Source: Macropodus opercularis
Lineage: Eukaryota; Chordata; Actinopteri; Anabantiformes; Osphronemidae
Direction: 5' to 3'
DNA: 64,000 nt
NCBI GenBank assembly: GCA_030770545.1
Contig: CM061097.1
Location: 21,388,501 to 21,452,500, forward strand
In this document: piece after piece, positions 24,001-36,000 of the stretch
How positions within the stretch are numbered: position 1 is the first letter of the stretch
How the letters are laid out: each line of letters opens with the position of its first letter
Translations under genes and position numbers: made by a program
The notes under the pieces: model-generated
The model's input: the letters and a program-made list of their open reading frames with translations, nothing else
Database searches by the model: none
Told to the model about the DNA's origin: nothing

Positions 24001-27000
24001 ACTGTAGATAGTTTAGTTGCTGTAGTTACTGTAGATAGTGTAGTTACTGTAGATAGTTTAGTTACTGTAGATAGTGTAGTTACTGTAGATAGTTTAGTTA
24101 CTGTAGATAGTGTAGTTACTGTAGATAGTTTAGTTACTGTAGTTACTGTAGATAGTTTAGTTACTGTAGATAGTGTAGTTACTGTAGTTACTGTAGATAG
24201 TTTAGTTACTGTAGATAGTTTAGTTACTGTAGATAGTGTAGTTACTGTAGATAGTTTAGTTACTGTAGTTACTGTAGATAGTTTAGTTACTGTAGATAGT
24301 GTAGTTACTGTAGTTACTGTAGATAGTTTAGTTACTGTAGATAGTTTAGTTACTGTAGATAGTTTAGTTGCTGTAGTTACTGTAGATAGTTTAGTTACTG
24401 TAGATAGTTTAGTTGCTGTAGATAGTTTAGTTACTGTAGATAGTTTAGTTACTGTAGATAGTTTAGTTGCTGTAGTTACTGTAGATAGTTTAGTTACTGT
24501 AGATAGTTTAGTTACTGTAGATAGTTTAGTTGCTGTAGTTACTGTAGATAGTGTAGTTACTGTAGTTACTGTAGTTACTGTAGATAGTTTAGTTACTGTA
24601 GATAGTTTAGTTACTGTAGATAGTTTAGTTGCTGTAGTTACTGTAGATAGTGTAGTTACTGTAGATAGTTTAGTTACTGTAGATAGTGTAGTTACTGTAG
24701 ATAGTGTAGTTACTGTAGATAGTTTAGTTACTGTAGATAGTTTAGTTGCTGTAGATAGTTTAGTTACTGTAGATAGTTTAGTTACTGTAGATAGTTTAGT
24801 TACTGTAGATAGTTTAGTTGCTGTAGTTACTGTAGATAGTTTAGTTACTGTAGATAGTTTAGTTACTGTAGATAGTTTAGTTGCTGTAGTTACTGTAGAT
24901 AGTGTAGTTACTGTAGATAGTTTAGTTACTGTAGATAGTTTAGTTACTGTAGATAGTGTAGTTACTGTAGATAGTTTAGTTGCTGTAGTTACTGTAGATA
25001 GTGTAGTTACTGTAATGGTGTCGTTCGGTGTCACATCCTCCCATAGACCCCACACGTGTGTGTACTGCAGATGAGCTTGTTCCCACTTTGGCTACCGGCC
25101 AAACCAACACCAAACCTTTACAGAACGTCTTCCTGTTGAGTCATGGCTCAACTTTCAGACATCTGACAAGGAAGGAGGCTTCACAGAGAAACACAAACCG
25201 TACAGGACTATTATAACCGACCTGTTTTCTGTATGAAGCCTGCTCCATAATAAATAGCCGCTGCTTTTTGGGTACAGTGAGTGGAAGCAGCTACAGGATC
25301 AGTAACGTTACACTTTTCTGCCATGTTAACAACCAGTCTGTGCAATTTTATTTATGCTTGGATATATTTATATTTTTCTTGTGGCGACAGACTGAACTAA
25401 ATGCTCAAACGCTGGAGGCTGTAGCTTAGATGTAGATGTTTGTACGGTAAAGTGCTGCTTGACTCAGAAGCTGTTGGCCTCTCGTGCACAGTGATCTAAC
25501 GATATTACAGCTGTATGGGAACGTACCGCGAACATCATATTGATTTTCATATGATTGATCATATTGCGGCTCGATTGACGAACATGAGATGATTCAGGAT
25601 GAACAGAATACGAGTCTCAACACACCAGGCAGCCTGCACACGTGCCGCTAACGCTGCTCCATAGCTTAACTGTGTGCGTTAAGACAGACATCAGCTGATG
25701 GGGGGTCCTGGCTAGAGCAGGAATCCTTCTATCACTACCATTTTACAGAACTTGCCCCAAAGATGATCAGAAACAACTGTCAGAGATTCAGTTAGGTCCA
25801 AAAGCACCGACACCGACGCTTGTGAGGCCAATGTTGGGTTCAGGAAGCGGTTACAGCGTCACATGGAAAAGCTCCTGCATCAAAGACGCCCACTGCATCA
25901 CCAAGGGGCCCATGAGATGAATGGCAACTTTTAAAGACTAACTAAAATATGCTTTAAATAGAATTTCAGAACAAAGCTGAAATATCAGCTTTCTGCCGTG
26001 TCTGAAGGGAAATGAACCTCCCTGTCCTGGGAGGAGTCCCAGGACAGGGAGGTTCTCGGTCTCGTCTGACCTGGGAATGACACTTCACTGCAGTTGTCTC
26101 ATGGTGGGGGAGAAAGCCTCCAACCAGGCCCAACCCCAGGTTCCCAGGCTGCTGCCGCTACAGAGGATGTTAACTGTAAAACTTCTTACCACTCATCCCT
26201 CCAGGAATTGACGCCCCCAGTCAGGTCAACGTGCGGGACATTACAGACGCCACAGCACTGGTGACCTGGTTCCAGCCTGTGGCCACAGTGGACGGGGTCA
26301 GCATCTCCTACGGGCCCAGCTCAAACCCTGCCGACCGGAACCTGGTGGAGCTGGCGTCCACCGACACCCAGTACCATGTGGGAGGCCTCAGCCCTGACAC
26401 CCAGTACGAAGTGGCCCTGACAGCACGGCGTGGAGAAAGGACCAGCGTTCCTGCCTACGAGACTTTCCTCACAGGTACCTGCTTTACGCCTGGCTATGTG
26501 TTACCTGTTGCTGCCAGTTCAGATAACCTCCCAATATAAAGTTAGGTTAGAAATGAAAAAATGCAAGTGAAGTGGAAGTTAATTGTGTGTGGTTGTTTAT
26601 GTTAGACCTGGACGCCCCCAGAGACCTGCAGACGGTGGAAGTGACAGATGGAAGCATCACCCTCGAGTGGAGGAACAGTCTCGCTCAGGTGGACAGTTAT
26701 CGCATCAAGTACGGACCTCTGTCTGGAGGAGAGCACGGAGAGCTGCTGTTCCCTCGAGGGCCCAAGGACGTCACCCAGGCCAAGATCAGTGGTGCGACCA
26801 CACGAACAACACCAACAGCGTCACACCTTGGTCTATTCCTCACAAAACAACTCTGACTGTTTAAGTGTTCAAAGATTCAGGCAACGTGGTCAAAGGCACC
26901 AGCGTTTGAGTGAGGGCAGCAGCAGTACGTGAACCATCCAGCCCATCGATCTCTCTAGAGGATTTCACATAGCAAAGGCAGAGGCCAAATCACACGACAG

Positions 27001-30000
27001 GTCCGAGTAACTAACCTGCACCAGTCAGCAGTCAATGAAGCTAATACTGACAGCACTAAACCAATGGCACACAGCTGAAAGGGAATGTATTCACCTCAGC
27101 TGTTTGCTCCACTAATTGTTGGGGCCCATGTTTGCGGTGCTCCATGTTAAACGCCCAGCCTGTGTTCAGCCCGTCTCCAGAAGGACCCGCTTCATAAGCA
27201 AGGCCCCCGGCGAGGTCTGGCCCGCACACGATACCGGGAATAACTGCGGGGTCCTGCTCAAACAAATAAAGCAGCCTGCTCTCGTCCGTCTGCGCCGCTG
27301 ACGTTGTCTCGTCGCGCTCGGAGGCGGATGTGTGTGTTTTTTCCTGTTTGTGCATTGGAGGATTAGACACCATGAGAAACACGCAAACACAAGCTTCCGT
27401 AAAAGCAGGCTCATAGTGTCTTTGTCTGGTCCAGCGCTTTGTCCTTGGGAGGCCCATCCCCTGCAAACAAAGCCCTGTGTCCATTCAGCCACAACCCCCA
27501 CACTCACACACCTCAGCACTTCTTTCATGCAGTTATTATCGGTAATTGCTTTCATGCTTGTGCTTTTATTGATAGAGTTTCCTGGGCATTAGGTGTAATT
27601 TCATGCTGCAAGAGTCTTGTGATGACCTCAGTGCAAGTTAATAAAGGAATTAGCAGCGATCGAGCCAAGAGAAGGCTTCGTTGTGGAAGGTGAAGGGCCA
27701 CCAGGGCTGCTGTATCGCAGCACAGTGGTTATGGGCCGTTGTAAATAACGCATCGCCCGCCGTGAAACGTAATTAGGCTGCGATCTATTGTGCACTGAGG
27801 CCATATGAGCGCGTTTTGGGTTTTGAGGTTGAAACAGGCGGCCACTTGACTACGGAGCACGGCCATCATTCATCCAGTGACGCCTCAGTGGATATTTCGT
27901 CCTGAATCACAGCTTTTTGTTGCCCACGCAGGCCTGAAGCCCGGCACAGAGTACGGAATGGGTGTCACCGCCGTGAAGGGGGAGCGGGAGAGTCTGCCTA
28001 CGACCACCAACGCAGTGACCGGTGAGACGCACATGCAGCCCACAGAATTCAGCAGTGTGCAGAACAAACACACTACACTTCAAAGGTCAAAGGTCACGGT
28101 CACCGTGACTTCACATTTATAGTGTTCATGAATATTTTGAAGGAATTTCATCAAATTTGCCATAAATGTCCAATGATTCGATGCTGTTGATCGAAGGTGT
28201 GACCTTCCTCCGACCCGTACTCAAGGCAGACCCGTCTTTAGTTCTCCTTTCACAACCTGCCTTCTACTCCTCCAATTAGCTCTGGATCGGCCCAGGGACC
28301 TGACAGTCACGGAAGTGGGCGAGACCTCTATGACTGTGGGGTGGAGGCGGCCCCTGGCCAAGCTGGACTCCTTCAGACTGGTCTACGTTTCGGCTGATGG
28401 CCGCAGGGCTGAGGAGGTGCTCCCCAGCAGCTCGGAGTCCTACGTCCTGAAGGGCCTAACACCCGGCATGCTGTACAGCATCAACATCACAGCGGAGAGG
28501 GGCCGCAGGACCAGCGCACCGGCCTCGGTGTCCGCACCCACAGGTCGGTAGATCCTCAAAGCTCTCAAAGAGTTTACCATGAGGGACAGAGGAGGCCTTG
28601 TGAAAAGGCCTGGAGGTTTGAAAACACTGACATGTCTGACTCCTCAGCACTTTACTAAAAGCTCTCTCTCTTACCTTATCTATCTAAGACTGGCTTTGCA
28701 CAAACTAACCAACTCTTAAGACCTTGCTTTGGATGCTCGTCAATGCAGCTTCCTTGAGTCGAAGAAAGACGCCAGTGAGAACTGTTAAATGTGTGTGTGG
28801 TGCTTTATCCAGAGGAACAAAAACACTTGGAGAGATGCTGCATTATTATAAGGTGTCAAACGGTGATTAGCTCCAGTCGAACCTGTGAGGAGACGCGGTC
28901 GTCCTGGGGTTTTCATACCAAGTGTCGCGTGTCGCTCAGTCATCAGGCGCAGCTTAAACAGTCTGCATGCGGAAAAGCTGCCTTGCACCTCCAGCTCCTT
29001 AGGTTCCGTGAGGATCCGTCTTGTGGTGTTAGGCTATTTCACATTCGCGATACATTCTTCCTTTAACCAGCCCCGCCGAGGCAATGAATTGAATCCATTG
29101 TTAGTTTCCCCACTGGACGTCCTCATTTACAGCACATGGGAGGATTTTCTTCTTTTCCAAATCAAAACAAAAGACGAATGAGGCGACTGTAGCATGTTTT
29201 TAATGCTGCGGTGAGATTCCCTCCAAGTAAAACAGTCTGTCATGCAACGAGTGCCCAGAATAAGCAGAAAATACATTGACATCGCTTGAGGGGAAAAGTT
29301 GGTGAGCGTCAGAAAGTCTGCTTTTCGCTGCAGTTTTCTGGATTGGAAGCTGCCAACAAGAGCACAATGCAGACGTCTGTGTGTGTGGATGAGGCAGTGG
29401 GTGCATATCTCTCTCTGCCCACTTATCGATGCGCTCGTGAGGCGTGTATGACTGAATGGCTGGCGTGAAGCTTTGGGGGTTTGATGGGACATTCGAGTAC
29501 CCTACACAATGTTCATTCATGTGATAATTGTTGGCGTGATCCCCTCTCCCCTCTGGTTTTGTGAAGTTTGACCGCGATGAACTGTGGGTCTGACAGATAA
29601 AAGACCACATGCTGGGACTCCTGTTAAAACATTGTCTCCAAAATCAGCAGCCGTCTAATCCTGCATAGCTGATATGCGGCTTTATTGTCCTCAGACGTGC
29701 GGCACAAACAGATCGCACTCGATTTATAGGAGCGAGTGAAAGGAAAGAGGAGGGTGGAACGAGGGGAGATGAGGCTTGGAGGGAGGCCGGTGTTTGCGTT
29801 TGACTATCATAGCAAGGATTACAAGAGTTTGGGAAAGCTTGCTGGAGTGCTGCTAAGTCAATAGCAATCCCAAGATACGCGCAGGAAGAGAATGAAGAGC
29901 GGCTATAAATAAATAATAAAACCAGTGTCTCATCATTTGTACTGCATGAGCAGCAGACGTTCGCCTGTGTCTACCCAGACGGCAGGGACTCGGTGGAAGA

Positions 30001-33000
30001 CTGGCTGTAGCACGGCCAGGGCATCGCTACGGTGTAACCCACACAGGCATGTACTGTTACGATCAGTGTGTCAGGCCACCACATTAACCGTGTGTTGGGG
30101 GAGGCCTGATGCTCGGCTAGGAGTGAGCAGAGTTTCACATGAGGCCATGTCTCTGGAAGCATCCGTCCATAGGTGCGGTTGGTAGCGTCAGGGAGCTCGT
30201 CAGATAAAGCATCCATCAGCGACGGCTCCGCCTCATCCTCACTCTGCTGCAAAGAGGATAATGGGAGGCCTAACGTTTGCCTGCCTCCATCGCTGTCTAA
30301 TCTAGAGGCTGGATGCTTACACACACAGTGACCAATTACAGGCTGCTGCATGGCCCCTGCATGTTTGAAGTGAGGGCGTCCTGCTGACGCGGGCACCTTC
30401 AAACGTTAATGGCTCATTCACAGCCATTAATGCACACAAACTGCATTAGCATGTCTGCCTGCTACTTCCTCTGCTTCAGCCCTCCCTCTTATATGGTAAT
30501 AGAAGCCGTGGCTATAGGCAGCATTTATAATAAGGCTGCATTATACGTTCTCTCTGGGTTTTGTAGTGGAAATAAGCCAATATTTACACTCCAGGCTGAG
30601 CACCGGAAGATGAAATGTTTGAAATACAGGTTTTTGATGCTGCCAATATTGCCTGGACGGCTGATCCTCTGCTGAGCCTGTGCTCTCTGTCGCTCATTCT
30701 ATGTGCTGTTCAGCTAATGTATAAATGTATTTTGGGTCATAATGACACTTCTAGTCAGGTTTGTTATACCTGGTCTAACGGTTTTTGTTCAGCCAGTTCT
30801 GATGTGTTTTTCATTACCCAGAGGAGGAGAAGCCGGTGGTGACCAACATCACCGTCAGCGACGTGTCGTGGGACAGCTTCCTCCTGTCCTGGTCCGCCGA
30901 GGACGGGGCGTTCGAGGCCTTTCTCATCGAGGTTACTGATGCAGAGACGGGTGCTGAGTGGCAAAACCACACGGTGCCCGCCGATGTTCGCAGCCTCGTC
31001 GTCTCTGGCCTCTCCCCCGCCACCTGGTACAGGGCCAGTCTGTACGCGGTGCACAGGGGGCTGCTCTTAGACCCTGTGGCTGCAGACACCATCACAGGTA
31101 TCTGTGCTGCCAACGCTGGGGCGCCGCTCTGAACCTTTTCTCTTCCTTCTTCTTCTTCCGCTCAAATGGGGGCTTAACCACTGCTTCTCTTACGTAACTT
31201 CACGAACGCCAGTCTTTACAGTTAGCATCATGAGCCTGTCAGCTCATGATGCTAACTGTAAAGACTGGCGTTCACGTCGTCTAGAACTGAGCCAGACGGA
31301 CCGTGACGTGTTGGAATGTGTTGATGCTGTACCTGTGGCCCTGTCTCGGAGCACAGGACAGACACATCATCTCCTCTCGCTCAGATAGCGAGTACAATCC
31401 AAACGCCTCCCTTCACGTACACAGTATATCCCTGAGAAGGACCCGCAAAACCCATTCAACCTCAAATATGCGTGTGATCTGCCCTGTTAGTCTGCCTGTC
31501 CAGACTGAAACTGCACCTGGTCTGTGATGTGAAGTGGCAGAAAGACATAAAGAAGGTCAGGGTGCTGTTTAAGGGAGGCAAAGCAGGTGCGTCACCGTGC
31601 ACGCCCACCACACCGACCCCAGTCATTATCCGTCATTACCGCGCTGTGAATTTCACTAAACCAGTGCCTCACAGTGGCCTCCAGGCTCCCTGACAAATGC
31701 CTTATTAAACCATGTGCCCAGAATAGAAAGTCAAACATGGGCAGAGTCGGGATGGCTCAGATTTACTTCTGTCAGCATCTCTTCCATTATTATCATTCAG
31801 CATTTCACTGATGAGAATCAGTCAAGTGGAAGAAAGATGGTTGAACTGACAGGGGAAGAAGAAAACCCTGAGGCGCTTTTGTCACTTTGTGTGAGGCCTC
31901 TGTTCTGTATGCATCCCCACTTCCCCCAAATCTGGACCGCTCCTCATTCACATGCTGCCATTGCCCCTGGGCTCTGGTGCTGGGGTGCCAGGGGCTTCTG
32001 GGGCCACGCAGAATGTGGCATGCGCTCAACACAGCCATTGTCTGCATGCTAATGGATAACCATCTTAACATTTTTCATTAGCATTGCTTAATCCATAAAA
32101 CATTCCAAGTTGTGAAGTGCTGACTAATTTGATCACGTTATGCACGGTGGATGTCGACGCTCCGCTGAATGGGAAGTTAGGAAACCTTCAACAAAAGATG
32201 TGAATGGTATCCAGAGCAAGCCCGATTCTGTTGTGATTCATATCAGCACAAGTCCCTCTTGTAAAGTTATCGGGCAGGACTGGAACCAGCTCGGGGTTCT
32301 GCTCGCAGACCCCTTTTCAGCAGGATAGCTGGCGCCGATGTGTACCTCCTCCAACAACAGGCTCCCTTTTGTGAGCAGGGATTGTGCTCCCTCAGGTCCT
32401 GGTGGGGGAGGTGGGTGTGGGGAAATCGGTAGCAGGCTAGCACATGTTAGCTGATGGATGCGGCCCTCCCTCTTCCACTGACCAGCTAATGAAGAGTGAC
32501 AACTCCCTGGGATTTGTCTGCTCCGCTTCCCACTTCCACTGCTTCTTCTCACAACAAATGCTTCATGTGCTTTCCCGCACAATGAAAAGGGGGTTTAAGG
32601 CCAGTTCAAGTGCCCCCGAGACCCTCACATTGGTGTCGTGTTTTAATGAGCGGTGGAGCTGGGGTTACTGAGGTTTTCCTGACTGCGCCTATATCTGCGT
32701 CCGCCCGGTCCCTGTGTCCGTCTGCGCCTCAGCCGGAAGTTTCTCCTGCTAATGAGTAGCAGCGAGCTCAGCCTCTGTGAAGAAGTGCTTTCTCTTCAAC
32801 AAGGTGCCTCAGCCTCTGCCTACAACGGTTATTAGCTGCGCTAACGACAGCTTAACGAGTAGCCTGTTCTACCACTGCTGCAGCAGCTACTTCGGCCGAG
32901 ACCAGACCTGCTACAAATGACACACTGACACTACGGGCTTCTGGAGGAGACACGGACAAGCTGGGTATTTAATGACGTACCAAACCGAAATAGCTTGGCT

Positions 33001-36000
33001 CCAACACAGTAACAATAACTAACAAACAAAAACACAAAGGACTGAAAATCACTGCGAAGCAGGAAGGAACAGAACTGATGAAAAGAAAGATGCTGAGCAA
33101 AGTGACCAAACAATTCTCAGAAACAAAGTACAATCAAATATACAAACTGACTGGACAGAAAACCACGACTGACGTGGACCAGACTCAAAGACAGATCGAC
33201 ATCAACAGTCAGACGGACTGACACGATTAAACCAGGGCAGGAAACGACACAGGAAGAGACGCAATAACACAATAGACAAAGATGCTGAGCTGTAACAAGT
33301 CTTCCAGGTAAAGAGCAGCTCACACAGTTCAGCCTAAATACATCAAGTCATCAAGTTTTGTTCCTGACCTCGGGGTCTAAGGCCTACGTGAAAATGTTTT
33401 AGTTGGACAGCTGGGTAGAAACTGAACGTTGGTGTGAAGGCACCTTAAACACTGAATCGCAGTTTCAGCAGTTTCAGACATATTAGCACAATAATACATT
33501 CATAGCCGTCAAAGTACATGTTACATGTCACACATGTTCATAATCTGTTAGCGAAACCTTTTCCCAGCTAGAAACCATTTCGGCTCATAGACACGGGAGA
33601 CATGGTTCTATTGATTCTTGTTTGCGTCCCGTCAGTTCGTTCTCAGCTGGTTTTGGCTTAGGCTCGGTGTTGAGGCAGGATTTCAGTGCTTTACTCTTCA
33701 GTCTCACCTCTATTCGTATTTGTTGCCGTACTCTGAGCTCCACCGTGTCCCTCTACTGTCAAAGAAAGTCTGACTTTCCTCTGTCACTCAGAGGTGGAAG
33801 CGGAGGTGCAGGCTCTGCTGGTGTCCAACATCAGCTCCCACAGCTTTAGTCTGGCCTGGGTGGCCGAAGAGGACGCCTTCGACACCTTCGTCGTGATGAC
33901 CAGCCGGCCGGAGGGCCGACCCAGAGAGCTGGTGCTGGCGGGCGAGGAGCGGAGTGCAGCCGTGACCGGTCTCGCAGAGGACACCGAGTATAAAATCGAA
34001 ATCTTTGGGCTTATTTTAGGAAGACGCTCCAAGTCTTTAACGGAGGGGGTGAGAACAGGTACAGGAACGGATCCCGTGAGAAAACCAAACTCAGCGGTTT
34101 TGTCCTGTCACAGAACTACTCTAACATTTGTCTTTAATATGCTTCACTGTCATTTGTCGACTAACCCGGTAACAGCGGTTCATTGTCGTAATTACCGTTG
34201 TGTGTCTGTCACTGTGTCAGAACTCGGCCTGTGTGTCAGTGCTGAGCCAAACCTTCTCCTTCCTTCGGGGTCTGGTCAGTGGATGCTCACATGCGGCTGT
34301 TCTGCTGGGACTGGTGCTGGGCCTTTAGACCTGCTAGCTGCTCCTGTTAATGGGTCTGATATGGGTACGATTATTACATTTAGTTGGAACGTAAAGACGC
34401 TGATTATAACTCTGAAATCTTTCAGACCTCACGTCGGCCGACTCCCATTAAGGAGACTTGCTCGGCCCTTTGTTGCTTCTGTGCCCCATGGGTAATAATA
34501 GGTGGGGTGGGGCCAGAAGGAGGGGTGGGGGTTGTCTGGGTGTCTATCCCTGTGTCCGCTGTCCTCCCTTGGGGCTAAAGCTTTACTTTTGTGCTGCGTG
34601 GCGCATGTATCACTTTTGTGTTTCGATGAAATGGGAGCAAGTTAATCTCTTCAGGTCTGTCATGCAAGATATTGTGGCTCGCTGTAAGCTGGGAAGTGTC
34701 CCTCTGTGAGCCCAGGCCTCCTCCGGGCCCTTTGTCTCCTTTAAAACCGGGGCCTTTCAGTTGTGGGTTTGACCTGGCTACAATATGTGTACGCAACATA
34801 TGTGTCTTTTCTTGGATACTGTCATTTGAATGTCTGTGCAGCCATTCAGCCCTCGATACGCTACGCTGTACATGCTGTCCACTGAACCACTGAACCGCTG
34901 CTTTGTGTCTGTTTTGTGTGTCTTGTTTGGACCAGACCTGGGCTCGCCCAAGGGCATTCGCTTCTCTGATGTCACCGACACATCGGCCACCGTTCACTGG
35001 GTGGTTCCCAGAGCCCGGGTGGACAGCTACAAAGTGACATACGTGCCTGCTCACGGAGGTGGGACCTAATTCACTACTGCAAATAAAAGGCATCACATGA
35101 ACGTCCCCGTAGTCGAAGTCTAGCCTAGAGATAATGTTATTTTCATTCGAGATGAGCATATCTAAATAAAGTGATGAATGTCTTCACAACCGTCCAGGAA
35201 ACTCACTGTCCTGCTATCTGCTGTTCATCGCTCAGCTTATCCTCCGGCTTCTGAAGATGGGCTGCTTCTGCCCCCTAGTGGCTGTTTAGAGTGACACTGA
35301 AGAGGCGTCATCATCAGTGTTCAGCTGTGTAACGTCTCTCTGTGTTGGTTTGACCCCAGGAAACGCTAAGACCCTGACAGTGGACGGCTCTAAGTCTCAG
35401 ACTGTACTGCCCAACCTGACACCAGGGGTCACCTACGAGGTCACCGTGCTCGCTGTGAAGGGTCAGAGAGAGAGTGAGCCTGGGTCAGACAGCGTCACCA
35501 CAGGTGCAGTAGCAACAACAACTGATGCTCAAACAGCTTCGGTCAGATATCACGTTAACGTTAAAAGAGGTTTTCCTTAATTATTGTTAGTGATGGAGGC
35601 CAAACTGTAACTTCTAATGTGTATCTAATATTTATTTGCTTGTTTACTTTTAGCGACAAAAAAGAAAAAGCTCCCTCCTTTAAAAGCTTGGAACCATTTA
35701 ACCGCACCACACATAATAAAAGTCAGCTACGCTCTCTGCTCCTTGCATTGGGCGCTTGGTCACAGCGTGAACAGTGACCTCAGCGGACACATCAGCTCCC
35801 GTGTACTTACAAACTGAACCTGTGTGTGTGCTACAGCTCTGGATAAACCCCGTGGGCTCACTGCAGTCAACATCACCGACAGCGAAGCTCTGCTGCTCTG
35901 GCAGCCAGCTATCGCTACTGTGGACGGATACGTCATCACCTACACTGCAGACTCAGGTTCGAACGTTTGCTCTGACGCTGCTTAGTGCCTGTGGTCCAGA

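Noticed and set aside
23001..25014. A CRISPR array
   Set aside because: The array is a continuous minisatellite without unique spacers, in a vertebrate intron.
22884..25074. Two overlapping open frames of about 700 codons on opposite strands
   Set aside because: Both are produced by the 9/18-bp minisatellite, whose unit length keeps frames open on both strands. The translations are pure low-complexity repeats inside a tnc intron.
31204..31273. A confident microRNA gene
   Set aside because: The hairpin is the right size but has completely perfect pairing, no recognisable miRNA seed and no expression evidence, so it is reported only as an inverted repeat.
34575..35159. 194-codon minus-strand ORF
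   Set aside because: It overlaps the sense FNIII-6 exon of tnc and adjacent intron and shows no protein family. It is a shadow of coding sequence plus chance.
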